A DNA stretch of 64,000 bases, from contig NC_034415.1 of the NCBI RefSeq assembly GCF_002078875.1, positions 24,033,381 through 24,097,380 of the forward strand, given 5' to 3'. Origin of the DNA: Numida meleagris. Lineage: Eukaryota; Chordata; Aves; Galliformes; Numididae. The first letter of the stretch is position 1. Every line of letters begins with the position of its first letter. The notes under the pieces are model-generated. The model was not told the DNA's origin. It did no database searches and saw only the letters and a program-made list of their open reading frames with translations. Position numbers and translations under genes: made by a program. This document shows positions 1 to 12,700 of this stretch, piece after piece.

Positions 1-33
1 AGAAGCACGGCCCGGGCTTCGGCTCTCAGCGGC

Positions 34-90
34 AGCCGGGGCCCAGCACGGGGCAAGAACTGAGCCGGGGCCCAGCACGGGGCAGGAACT
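34..90. repeat. 29-bp tandem duplication in the RNF11 CpG island
   Basis: Bases 34-61 and 63-90 are two copies of a GC-rich unit with period 29 (it contains GGCCCAGCACGGGGCA). They differ at one base, an A/G difference near the end. The unit lies upstream of the likely start-site region of RNF11. It looks like a recent local slippage duplication. It could alter promoter spacing, but no function is shown. Confidence 0.85.
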
Positions 91-531
91 TCGGCCTCCG
101 GCACAGCTCCGCCCCCAGGGTCAGACGCCCGGGGCCCTCCCGCACACAACCAGCCGCGGGGCGGAGCGCTCGGACGCTCGATTTGGGGCTGGAGGCCGCC
201 AGCCTCGGCTCAGCGCGCCGGGGCGGGCACAGCTCTCGTGCGCCGAGCGCGGTGCTGCCGGGCCCTGCGTGCGCGATCCCGGCGGGGCGGAGTGAGAGGA
301 GGAGCCGGGGCGGCCTGTGCGACAAAGCCCAGTGCGCAGAAAGCTGGTGACCAGGAAGCGGAACGGCCCCGGGCTGCCGCGGGGCGGGGGGCGGGCGGAC
401 CCCACCTGAGCCCCCGCTGCCCCAGCGCTCCCGGGCGGGAGCCGAGCCCCGCCGCCCCCCGGCTCGGGGCGGAGTGCGGGAGCGCGAGGAGGCGGCCGCG
501 CTGCCGCTAAGCCGCTTAGGGCCGGGCTGGC

Positions 532-582
532 ATGAGCCTCCCCGGCGGGGCGGCTGCGGGCTGCGCGCTGCGGGGCGGCTGA
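532..582 (+). other. Candidate upstream ORF (16 codons) in the RNF11 5' UTR
   Basis: An ATG at 532 opens a frame of 16 codons (MSLPGGAAAGCALRGG) that stops with TGA at 580-582, 77 bases before the RNF11 start. It has G at -3 and A at +4, a moderate Kozak context, whereas the main start at 660 has a strong one. If transcription begins upstream of 532 this would be a translated upstream ORF permitting reinitiation. Whether it lies in the mRNA is not known from sequence. Confidence 0.4.
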
Positions 583-603
583 GGGTGCGGAGCCCTCCGT
601 CGT

Positions 604-628
604 GAGGAGGAGGGGGGGGGGGGCGGAG
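604..628 (+). promoter_or_regulatory. RNF11: G12 run in the RNF11 5' UTR, potential G-quadruplex
   Basis: Twelve consecutive guanines at 612-623 are flanked by GAGGAGGA and CGGAGAGGG, 36 bases before the start codon. If transcribed, this could fold into an RNA G-quadruplex close to the initiation codon. Structure formation is inferred, not shown. Confidence 0.5.
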
Positions 629-659
629 AGGGACGCCCCGCTCCCCGGGGGGAAGGAAG

Positions 660-782
660 ATGGGGAACTGCCTCAAGTCCCCCACCTCGGATGACATCTC
701 GCTGCTCCACGAGTCCCAGTCGGACCGGGCCAGCTACGGGGACGGGGCTGAGCCGGATCAGGAGCCGCCGCCGCCATATCAG
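660..782 (+). CDS. RNF11: RNF11 coding exon 1
   Basis: This exon encodes residues 1-41, from MGNCLKS to PPPPYQ. It holds the acylation signal and the whole PY motif. It ends at the CAG codon followed by GTACGG, a good donor, so the intron is phase 0. Confidence 0.98.
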
Positions 783-3700
783 GTACGGGAGGGGGCGGGG
801 AGCGACGCGGCGGAGCCCGAGGGGACGGGGACGGAGCGGGGGGTGGGGAGGAGCCCCCGGGGCTGCACAGCGCCCGTCCCCGCCGGGCACCGAGCGGAGG
901 GTCCCGGCCGTGGTGCGGGGAGCGCCGCTTTGTTCCCTCGGCCCCGCACGGACTCGGCCTCGGCGGAGGGGCACCGAGCTCTCGTGGGGCCCCGCGGGCC
1001 GTGCAGGGCACGAAGCCGGGGCGTCGGGGAGAGGGGAGGGGGGGGCACGGCCCGATTCGGGGTCGGAGCCGCCGCGGTTGTCTGAGGATTTGGGCTGAAA
1101 AAAGAAGGGGAAGGCACCGAGTTTCCAGCCGTGCCGCTTCCTTTGTTGTCGTCGCGCGGTGACATCACTGTCTGTGCTGCTCTCTTCTCGGCACTCCGCG
1201 CTCCGGAGGCCGCGCGCTCAGCCCGGCTTTGTCTGCGGGCGCTTCAGCAGGAGCTGATCTGGAGTAACTTTTCTGGAGCGGGAGATCCCATTTCTTTCAG
1301 CTGCGTGGGGTTCCAGGAAGGGCTGGTTGGTCTTGTGGCTAGCGAGGATATGTAAATTTACGTCTCGATGACTAGCTGGGGAAGAACGCCAGGTGCTCTG
1401 TCACGTCCTCACAGCCATGGGGTCCCAGCACGGCCCAGCCTGGAGCTTTATGCAGTGGTGGCCCCCAAAAGGAGGACACCAAACTCAGACCTGCACTCGT
1501 CCCCTGCTTCATCTCCATCCCCTCAGCGAGAAATGTACGTGGCTTTAAGCAGGACGTGAGTCTCCTGTCTGAAAGGATCTGTAACAGTGACAGGTAGAGA
1601 GATATCCTGAGGGGTGGCCTGAGAGCTCCTTAGGGTGGGAGTCGTGCAGGAGGTGCAGACCTTAATGTATAATTAACAAAACTGCAGAAAGTATTTAGCA
1701 AGGTAGACATGTAACTTGCGATACTCGGCAAGCAGAGGAACACCAGCTCTGACAGGAGGTCCCTGGGTTGTTCAGGAGGAGCCATGGGCGCAGCAGCCCT
1801 TGGTGGTGCGGTGGAACCATGCTGGTACCGCTGGGCCCTACAGAGCTGCTTGCTTTGTGTGAGTGTTTAATAACAGGACAGATTTCCTAAGATGTTTTTT
1901 TCTTCTGAATTCTCAGCAAAGTCTGCGCAAGTCCATTAAATAAAAGTGCTTGGTGTCGGGTGTTTTGAAAGGTGATGTTCTAAGCCAGTCCTAATTGTCT
2001 GTTCTGTTTTGGAACGCATAGTGTTCTTGTAACATACTTATTACTGTCCGTGCTGGTGGCTGCATTCACAGCTGTACTTTCTGTGAAGACTTTGGTTGCT
2101 TGTTGTTTTTTTTCCTTTGAAAACAACCTGTTGGCTCTTGCAGGAGTTGAGAAATCGCGTTGTGCAGGCCTTCTCCTGTTGACTTCAGTGATAGATAAGT
2201 ACTCTTCCTCAGTTGCTGGTGTTTTTTTTTTTTTAAAGAAGAACTTCTTTTACATAAGCGTGAATGGTTGACTGAGAGCACAGTAGACAGTAAAATAAGC
2301 AAACTTGCAGACGCTTGTTACTAATTGAATTCATAGCAAAACTCCCCAGAGTGCGGTGGTGTGCATGCAGGCGTTCAGCTGTCCCAAACCCCATGCACTC
2401 ATCCCAGCAGTTCCCAGACCCTCACCGTCTCATAGTCAAAATTCAAAGGTACTCATTCCACAAATATAGAACCGCAGTGGTTTGTGATTACAAAAGACCT
2501 TCCCCTCCATACTGTGCAGTATTTCACATGCTTTGAGGTTGAGGGGATTTGTAACTTCGAATTGGTTTTGGGCCAAAAGGTGCACAAGCCAAGCACTGAA
2601 CTTGGGGGACTCCTGATGCTCCATTATTGCTGTAGTGGCAGCAGGAGGTCATGATCTCGTCTTAACTTCCAGGTTACAGCTTGGATTCAGTGTTAGAAAT
2701 GGGAACATAGGATTTTTGTCCTTATCTGTGATAAATACTTTCCACAGTGTTTGAATGAGAATTAGAGTGTGTGTGTGAGAACGTGCAGACCTGCGGAGGA
2801 AGGAAAGCGAGGAAGAGGATGAAATGAGGTTTGAAAACTTGCTTGTGGCAGCTAGCACTGTGCACAAGGAGCTGTGGACGATTAACAACTTAAAATTGAA
2901 CTGCTGGAACCTCAGCCATAAAATGGCTGTGTTTGGGTTTGCTTCCTTTGGGTTTGCAGCAACGATGTGCAAACTTCCTGAGCCGCTCTTGCAAGGTACA
3001 CAAACAAGCTGAGTGAAGGAAGCTTGCTGGGGTAGGTGCAGCCTTGCAGACAAGGACTTGTGTGTCTCTTTTAGCTAATGTTTGTGCTATCTTGATGTTC
3101 AAAATATTTTCTGTGTTTTGGCATGCTTGTGCTGTGGGCGTCCATACAGGAATCTAGTTAAGCAATGATTTTTTTTTAAGGTGTTCACTTCCAGCTGCAA
3201 AATATGCACCCAATAATCTCTTTATTATTGCATGCCAAATTTCTTTTTATCAGTGAGTGATACTGAATCTGCTGTATAAAATTCCTGCTTCTAAAAGTTG
3301 AACTGAAAATTGGATTGTCAGTACAGATACATGGAATCATGAGGAATATACCTTCCATCCAGAGGCTCTGCATGTACCTGTCCCTTGTCAACGTGATGTA
3401 AGCTACATGAGAAAGGCTTCCCACGGAGAACATCCCCTTAAACTGCTATCTAAACTCATGGAAAAAGTAGTCTGTTAAAACAGCAGCCATTTTTCAGTGC
3501 ATCAAGCTTAAGGGCTAACATGGGAAATAATTAAAACACACAGAGAAGAGCGTGTGTTTGTATGTGGGGAAGTTAAACTGACAGTTGACCAGCATTTTCA
3601 TAGGCATGCTGATTTTGGCTGCCTCCATTTTAGACTCCTGAAATTACAACTGTTTCCAAGTGCTGAGCACATGCAACTCCTTCTCTAACTAGTGAATCTG

Positions 3701-5877
3701 CTAAGGAAAGGGTTTGCTTTGCTTTTTACCCCCTCAAGTCCTCAAAATTGAGTGTGCTCTCAAGCTTGTTTTTCTGTTCCACATTTGACTCCTTTGCCAT
3801 CTGTTGGCAATACGCCTTCTGCTGCTTTGTCCACAGAACTCACTGTTTTTTATCCAGTTTCTCTTGCCTCTAGTAGTTCTTTGCAGTGGTGTTATTTTGC
3901 AGAACAGATGTGCTGCTCCTCTCAGTCTTTGTCTCGTATTTCTGTTCTTCAGTAGTTCCTTAACAGCTGCAGAAAATAATTTCTGAGTTTACCAAACTTT
4001 GGAATTTTATTCAGTGGAGTACAGAATACATCTTTTCTTCCCGAGTTTCTAAAAGGTACTGCTGTGGACAGTACACACTGAGATCTTTTTAAAGAGACGT
4101 ACAATGCTTGCTGAACGAATAAGCTAAAAGTGTGAGAAATAAGTGCTAGTTTCTAGCATTGAACCTGCACTCAGAGGAGCACGTTTGGAATGTCAGTGTG
4201 GAGGACAGGCTGGTGAAATATGTTGTCCCTTTGTCTGGGGAGACCCAAAGCCAGCTCTGGTGCTCCGTACCACCCGCTGTTGTCTTTGGGGCCCTGATAA
4301 AGTATTTCAGTGGATTTTTTTCCTTTTTTTTTTTTTTTTGAAGGCATCATTTAAAACCTTCCAAGCTGGGTAGTCAGTTGATTAGGCAGTAGGCACAAAA
4401 TGAGGCGAGAGATCACAGATGTGAGCTTAAGCCAGCGCGGTGTGCCCGTAATCTTCCAAAAGCTGTTGGCAGCAGCAGGTTTTGAAAATGCAATTTGGGA
4501 TATCTCATGGCTTCTTTTAAATTGAGGTTCCAGCTATGGGCTCCTCGGGCCTGCTCTGTTCAGTGAGCATTGTTGGTGCTCGCTGTGTACTTGTCCTAAA
4601 CCATCTGTCCTGCTGGGCTTCCTTCTGCGTGGGTCTCTGTGCAGTGCCCTGCAGGTCCTGCAGCCTCGGTTCAGTGCTCGGTGGGGTGTTCCTTATCTGA
4701 GAAAGTCCTCTGTTTGAACAGTCAGAGGCTGTCCTTGATACAGTCTACTGCATGTGAGACTTGCCACTGTGGATGCATGTGTTGGGTGTATTTTGCTCAA
4801 CAGACCACAACGTTTTTATTATTGTCTCGTCACGACTTATGTTATGACTTAACTAATACACAGGTGTTCTGATGCTGTCCTCTCAAAGGCATGGTAATTG
4901 GTATGGTTAAATGTTGCAATCCAAATGCATTCTGATATAGCAATTACACCTGTTTGCAGAAATGCGTGCAAAATTCTCTTGGGCCACAAATGAGATGATT
5001 TGTCATCTGTGATGGTATATATCGTATGAGAAATATCACAGCGGCGTAACATTGTGCTCTGACTGTGTGGCTGTGCAAAGCCAGAGCTGTTGGGGTATGT
5101 TGGAGCAGTGTAAGAGGAGAAAAGTTGCAGTGCCAAAGCACTGCATGCTGAGTGCTAGCCATGGGAAGAGCAAAACCAAAGCTCAAACCCATTAATAATT
5201 TTATGTAAGAGGAACGAGAGTGTTAGCAATTGAATATGCAGGTCTCATCCTTGGTGTTGTGCAGGAGGTATGCATTTGTGGATCTGAACTGAGGTAGTGC
5301 TGCAGCCCACAGCTCCTCATGATGGAGCTGGCCAAGGGGTGCAGGCAGGAGGGTCTGTTTGTGTGGTGCTGTCTGGGGCCTTGTGGCACCATGTGCATGG
5401 GTGGGGATCAGCTTCAGCAAGAAGAGGAAGCAGTGGAGGGGCTGAAACTTCGGATTTACTGTGTGGAGAAATGGTGGAGTGAGGTTGTGAAAGATCAAGC
5501 GGTAAATGACAAAGTCAGTCATAGTAAATTGTTATGGTACCACTTGGACAGCTATGTTCAGAAAATCTGTAAGCCCTCCTATCTTAATGTGCTGTTTTGG
5601 TAAACTGTAGTAGTGACATTAAGTTACTTAGTAAATTTGTAGTGGTAACAAACTGCTTTGTTTCGTCTAAAATACCTGCATAGGGATATTCAGTTTATTT
5701 ATCTGTAGAGAAATATGTGTATTACATTGTAATAGCATTCAAGATTTTCATTATTGAAGAGCCCTGCATGTGTGTCTGAAGAATTTAGCAAGTCATCCAG
5801 AGAATTTTGTTGCTTGTAATCAGCACCAGATGGGAAGTTTTCCGGGGATGCCATGTATAAATAGCTTGATAGGTAAT

Positions 5878-5908
<31 letters not shown>

Positions 5909-6664
5909 GGGCACCTTTATTTGCTGTCTTAATGCACGTTGGTTGCGGTGTCAGACTGCTGGGTGGTGCTGGCTTCCACCTTGCTGGGGGAAAAAGCTGA
6001 TGGATAGAGGGGAAGGAAGAGTAGCCTGAAGATAAGGGATGCCAGGTAGTATTGTAAAATTAGGTAGCTTTCTTTTTTTTTTTTGGCATAATACTGAAAA
6101 TACTGTTATAAATTGTTCTTAATGAGTTTTGGCTGAATATTGGAATTCCTTGCCAGCTTAAAATAGGTTTTAAACTCCAACTGGCTATAAATAAAATAGG
6201 CATGGTTAGAGGAGATGGGATTTGTGTGCCCGTGCTTGAGTTCTGCTGCACTCTTCCTGTGATGAGCGTTGGAGTCAATTTCTTGACTGCTGTTGTTGAG
6301 TCAGCAATTAGTGAAAACCTGTCCCTAACCATTCTGGCTGGAACGTTTAGAAATATGGGTTTTGAAAAGAAGAGAATGTGCTCATAACTTCATTTGACAG
6401 AATCCTGGTTGATCTGCTGTGTGCATTTCTCCAAGAAATGGCTAAGTTGCATTGAGATTTTACGCAAGGTCTGTCACTGTCTGCTGTGTCACTATTCATC
6501 TCCTCAGTGAAGGAAAAAAGCTTGGTTTAATGAACACTGCCATCGACCCTTTAACGTTTCTAGTTGAACTGGTTGCGGAATGTAAGGTCAAGAAGATAAA
6601 AATAACGCTGCTTACTTGTGACAGACCTGTGTCTTCCAGCCTTTGTGCTTGGCCTTACTGTTGC

Positions 6665-6702
<38 letters not shown>

Positions 6703-9700
6703 CTATTTATATTTTGAGGAGTTAATGGTCTGTGGAATGGACTAAAGCAAATCAACCATGACTTTTCTGTGAGCTAATGAAACTGTTCCTAAGAGACCAA
6801 AAAATTACAAAATGAGCAGGTTTTTAGGGATGTTGTGGCTGAGTTAGAGTAAAATCTCTTCAGGGGAAAAAGCTGGCCATTCTTTGACTATAAAAGGCAA
6901 AAGAAGCTCCAGTCGTGGCTGAGACTGCATGAAAAAATTGCTGAGATGCTGTGGAAATCTCAGCAGTGAGATATGCAGGTAGATATGCGTTCTTGGAAGA
7001 TGCTATCTGCTGTACCGTTTTGCCAGCCTCCTGGCTGCCTGCAGCAATGACCCGGCCTGGTGGTTCCCATACAGCCCCGTGGTGGGCACCTCTGGAGCTG
7101 TGCTTAGCTTCCTGCTGGCTGAAACGGAGACTTAGGAGAGTAAAAACATGAGTCACTTGAGCAGGCCTAGCATAAACCGTGGTTATGACGTTTAGCTTTT
7201 AACTTTTGGCAAATCGCATAACTGCTCTGTGCTTTAGTTTCCTCATCTGTAAAATGAGGAGTAATAAAGCTTATCTTTAACGCAGACATGCTTAGTAAAT
7301 TAATTCTTGTTTGTATAGTGTTCTGCGATAATTTGATTTTAATAAAATAGTATTCTGCCGTTACAAAATGAACCTCTGCAGGAATTTGCAACAAATTATC
7401 TGCTGTGGAGAGGGAGCTTTATTAGAAGATCAGTTTAAGACAAGAGATCTCTCTTAAAATCTGTTGTGCAATCTGATAATTTAGGATTTGTTTGGCAGAC
7501 CAGATGCTTCCAGATGCTCAATTAGGAGAAATGAAGAGGCAGCGGAGATGGTAATAAGAAATCTTGCCTAATCAGGATAATGAATCTTCATTATCCGGGG
7601 AGCTCTAGTGTTCTTTGAGGCAAGCCAATCCCAGTGAACCATCCAGCCCTCCCCAAACCCAGGACCACCTTGTGTCACGGAAGCTGCTACGTTTCCTGGA
7701 CATGCCACTGGTTTATCGATGCGATCTGCGGATGTTGCTGGCTGTACATCTGGAGTTGGGTTTCGGAACCACAGAAAATAAGTGAGTTTTGTATTCTGAA
7801 GAGATAATGGTTTGTGGAATGAACTAAAGCAAACCAACTGTGACTTTCCTGTGAGCTAATGAAACAATTTCCCAGAGACCACAGAGTTATAGAGAGCGGT
7901 TGTTTTATTTACCAGCCCTCTGTAGGAGTCTCTGTTGGCCACACTGTTTCTCAACAACGAAGTAGAAAGTTAGAATGCTGGTGGCCATGGTCTCTGAGCA
8001 GCGGCATGGACAAACAGCAGATGTGTGCAGCAACTGGGGGAGAAGATGAAAGAGCTTTTCTTTCTACCACAGTTGCGTCAGCCAAATCACAACCAGCTGG
8101 TTTATTGCACTGGACGTTTCTGCTGAGCCGTCAGAAAGCTCGCGCACGCTCCCTGTCTTGCACACGTGCACACACGTGTGAAACCATACTGAAGGCTGGT
8201 TTGATTTTTGAGCGTTCTCATCCTGCCCGTGTTTAGCCACTGGCTTAGTCTTGAGGTGATGTAGACCTGTGCTGCCCGGGGGAGGGCTGAAACTGGGGGA
8301 GGAACGGGAGAAACGGTGACTCAGGAAAGTCAGTTGCCTTTGTCCCAGCGCGCGGCAGTGAACGCGTGGGCTATTATCCTTGTGATGCTGAATCTTATTT
8401 CCCATGATTATATTTCTTTGGGCACTGGAGTGGCCTCTGTGACGACCTTGTTACTTTTTCCCCACCTGGAGCAGTTGGTAGTCTGGAGGCACAGTTCAGC
8501 AGTCGCTGTACTTTGTTCCTGGATCTCAAAGGCCAAATAACCACGCAGAGACAGCCTCGTCCTCAAAGATGAATCTCAGCTGGCTGAGTTTTCCAAACTA
8601 AGCCCGTGTGCCATTAGACTTTGGACTGCTAAGACAAATCCTAGGAGCATCAAGGAAATGCCTGTTTTATGACTAATAAAATGTAACGAAGCTGCACAAA
8701 TACCCAGTGTAAGCAAAAAAAACCAACCAAAAAACCAAAAAAAAAACATTTGGTGCTGTTTTGGACAAAGGCAGGGAATCAGTTGTCCTGCAGCCTCAAT
8801 TAAACTGCTGATTTTTGTCAGATATTTTCATTTTCACAGAATCACATATTCTAATTTTCGTCACGACAAAACTAATTTAAAAAGAAATGGCCAACTAGGT
8901 TATAACTCAGAAATATCTGCATAGAAAATACATCCAGCACCTACTGAACTACTCTCTGAATACACAATTTCCCTGTGGCCCTCACCACTATCGCTTTATG
9001 TGACTCTCCTGATGACTTGTGTGCAGACTCTAGACCTAAGGAAACGGAGCAGTATTTATCTGGCTTTATTTATTCCCATAAGTAGTTTGGAAGACAAATC
9101 TCTTCTGAGTCAGCGTGCCCATGTTGCAGAATTGGATGAGGCTGGGTGCTCTCGCCCTCTCTTTTACAGCTGCAGGAGAAGTATCTAAGAGATCAAAGTG
9201 CATCAGATTCCATTATTTCAGTATCTACAGGACAGTATAATGCATGACTGCTCTGGGACGATGCCTCTGTGTCTGGCTTATTCATCACTGTAATTAAACC
9301 CAGATACAGAGTTTGTTCTGTGCTGAACATTAATCGTGGTGCTTTATTAACGCGGTTGTTGAAATTGTAATTCAGACATAGTATAACATTGCAGTATAAG
9401 CGAAGGCCAATATTTATTTTGCCTGAATAAATTCATTTTATTAGAATTTCAGAGAGAGAGAGAGAAGTGATTGCTCCCAGGTTTTGAAGAAACAGCTGTA
9501 AGAACTGCTCGACTGCAGACGTTCCAAACTGCTAAACTGGTTTGGTCTGTAATGTTGCCTAACAGACAGCAGTTAACTGCTGTATTCAGTGGAAACTATA
9601 TAAAAGGCTCAGACTGGCAAACAAATACTGTAAATTCAAACTTAGCTGAGACAAAAATTAAAATCTTAATACTTGTAGACTCTATTTTTTGCTTGTTAAT

Positions 9701-12700
9701 AGTCCTTGCTTAATTGCTGTTGCCAGTTTCTGATGTTTTGGGTTTTCTCTTGGTTGCTTTCTGTTTAGGTATTACGATTTGTATTATATTACATTTGCAT
9801 CCATCTGTCTTCAGTTTAGCTTATGAAGTATGACTAAGTCACTGCTTTTAGTGTCTGCTTCGCGAAGCTCTGCGATGTTATATCTTTATTTTAGCACGTT
9901 AAGGTGGCTGCAGATTGTCTCATGGAGGGGCGTATTCTTGGAAGTATGTTGTCCTTGGAAGGAAACGATGTAACTTTTAAATTGGAAGCAAAAATACTTA
10001 ATTGAAATGAACTATGAATTCTTTTTTACGTTAATGGTCTTTCACCTCTTACACTCAGGGTCTGCCGCCCCGCCCTGACTGCAGGTAGTGCTGTGAGAAT
10101 GAATCCCTTGGAACAGCTTCATATGGTAACTCATGTGGAGCTCTGCTATTTATAGAACCCTCCCAGCCAGTCATCTGCGAGGACTGAAACCGAGGTGCAA
10201 AAAGAGATGTTTTCATTATGTCTGCGTTTAGACAAACTGTCTGGAATTTGTAAGCATTCAGGTTGTGTTTGCTTGCGTTACTGTGCAGCTAACCTACTGA
10301 AAATGTTTGCTGAAGAGTGCCCATTCCTTTTGTGTATAGTGGCTTTATTGATTTGTAGGGGGTGGAGTTGACTATGCAGAGGCACTGTAGTAAATGTATA
10401 ATTAGCTTTATTCTACAAAATCCTTCTGTAGGATCTTCTAGAAAAGGAAAAAAATAGCATCCACTTGCACACAAATACAATTTCATGCTCCAAGTGATCT
10501 TTGCTTTCCTCTGTAAACTGTAATCTTTCCTCTTGTTTGTAGAGTATCTTGTTATTCCTCCCTCCCAGAGGAAGCAAGGTGACCCCGGTTGAGTGCTTCC
10601 TGGGGAAGAGAGCACCTCGTCCTACGTGTAGCTTCTCCTGAAGTCTGTTGGTGTGGCTGAAGTTGTCACCTACTTGGAGCTGGTGAACTGGGGAGAAAAG
10701 AGCTGTAGTTCTGTGCCGAGGCAGGAAGTAGGGGAGTGTTACCTTCCTTTCTTTTTGGTCTATGAAATATAGCTTATGGGCTCACCGCTATCCAGGCAAC
10801 ACTGTAGTGAATGTAGGAAGGGCTTTCAAACTGCCAGCTGCAGCATCAGGAGCTTACTGTCTCAGCTCTGTGTCTTCTTAGTGTGCTGCAGATGAATAAT
10901 GACTAATTAACTCTTCATTAAAGAGTGGGTTGGATCGAGTGTGCATGCTGGCAGGAGTTCTGCAGTGGACTCAGACCGTGGTGTGTAGGGCTTGGTGCCT
11001 GCTTCTTCCTAGCTGGGTTGTGCCCACTGCCCTTCTTGGAGATTTCTCTAAGCACTTGGGCTGCGGCTGCAGTAGTTTTATATAAAGAAGTGAAAACTGG
11101 GAAAGCTGTAGTAACAGCCATGTAGCAGATGCTACCAAACAGGTTGTTGGTGTTGGGGGATCAGACAAATGCTTCCATCTCAGAATAACTAGTCAAGCAG
11201 CCAGAGTACTGCAGGCAGAAGGGAATTCATCCATCCTTTTGTCAGGATAAGACATTTTCTTAGTACGGAGAGTTAGTCTGATTCAGTTTGCTTGGACTTC
11301 TGCAGTGATTCTGAGGAGACAGGGGTACTTCCGCGGCTCTTGGGAAAGTGCTGCTGTCTGATGAAACCAAATGCCCCTGTCCTGGAGCTGTAGCTACACC
11401 AGGGACCGATGCCAATTGAAACCATCCGTGCCCTTGTGTTAGTGTGCTACACCTCGGGTACGTGGGGGAAATGAATCTGTGTTCATTTAACTTGATTTGA
11501 TACAGGATTCTGTTCTACCACTTAAAAATAATGTCTTTGACAGACTGTACTGGGGAGCGAACACAGCTGAGGCTGAGGAAAAGATTTGGGGACTATCTCT
11601 ATGCTCAGGATACCGTGGGTTGAAACCAAGCTAAAATACACAGTGCCTTGTGAGCCACATCGTGTGCTGCTGCGATTGCGACACAAAGAAGCCTGACCTC
11701 GCTATTTGCTGCTGCCAGAATGGATAGTTTTGCTTTCCCCCCGTTTTCCATTTACAGCCATGTGCTCTGCGCTCTCTTTGTGGTGGCTTTGGTGCTTATC
11801 TGATCCCTCCGTGCGTCAGCTCGCACCATTAAAGCATCCAAAACGGGTTCTCTCTCTTATTTTCTTCCTGTCAGCTTAGTGAACCGAACTGACTTCCTGC
11901 TGGAGATTGGATTTATCTGCACTCTGTGCAATCCATATATTCAATTTCTCTTTCTGACATCTCTGGAAAGGTCTAGAGGTGCCAGCTATTAGACGTGTGC
12001 TGTTTCCACAAAGTGTTACAGCATTTTTGGCTTCTCCGTAGTGCAATTAAGGATGTGCTTGGACTTAACTGCACTCCAGAGCATGCACAGGGTGAAGTCC
12101 TGCTGCTGGTTTGGAAGAGTGAGTGCACTGGGGAACGGTCTGGATGTGAAATGCAGTCTCAGTTTGCCATTTCTAACTGGAGAGGGGCAGTGATTACAGC
12201 TGAAGGAGTTACGGTACTTCAGGACAAATGTCCAATGTAGACAAAGCCTTAATTCTGTGTTGGTTTTTTTTAATTGTGATCTTCCTGTTTAAAAACAAAG
12301 CAAAAACCCCAACCCACTTAATAAAAAAATATTAATCTACCACAACTGCTAAAATTGAGATGCTTTTCTCTCCCCTTTTTTTTTCTTTCTTTTTTAAAGT
12401 AAGTTCACCGACATTACCCAACAGTTACGGGTGTGTTTATAAGCTCAGGAATAGGTGAGGACTTTCACAGCCTGCCTGTGCTGTGCAGAGGGCTGGTCTC
12501 CTGTGGGACACAAATGATTACAGTAACATCATTCATGTGCATTGCGGGGTGCTGCGGTGCCTCCTTTCTCACACAAGCCTTCCAGTTATTACTGTGTGGA
12601 TTGTTTCCAAAGTCTGGATATAACTTGGCAAGCTTTGTCTGTTCTGTTAAGAGTTTGATTACCTTTGTGCATGTGTATGTGAGGACTGCCGGGGTATGTG

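Larger units (their letters stand above)
1..1230 (+). promoter_or_regulatory. CpG-island promoter and 5' UTR of RNF11
   Basis: This stretch is extremely GC- and CpG-rich, while the DNA after about 1250 drops to ordinary composition. It surrounds the first coding exon of RNF11 and runs about 450 bases into intron 1. GC boxes of the form GGGGCGG are visible at 284-290, 381-387, 466-472, 547-553 and 572-578, as expected for Sp/KLF binding. I see no convincing TATA box. This fits a housekeeping-type promoter with dispersed start sites, so the transcription start cannot be placed from sequence alone. The long open frames on both strands here result from the lack of AT-rich stop codons and are not genes. 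Confidence 0.85.

Noticed and set aside
26..697. 223-codon open frame on the - strand in the CpG island, with several overlapping frames on both strands
   Set aside because: The region is GC-rich and lacks AT-rich stop codons, so every frame tends to stay open. The translations are Pro/Arg/Gly/Ala-rich low-complexity sequence with no domain.
7540..8240. Possible exon or retroelement coding segment in the open frames around 7568-8236
   Set aside because: No reverse transcriptase, gag or other domain motif is visible, and the frames on the two strands overlap.
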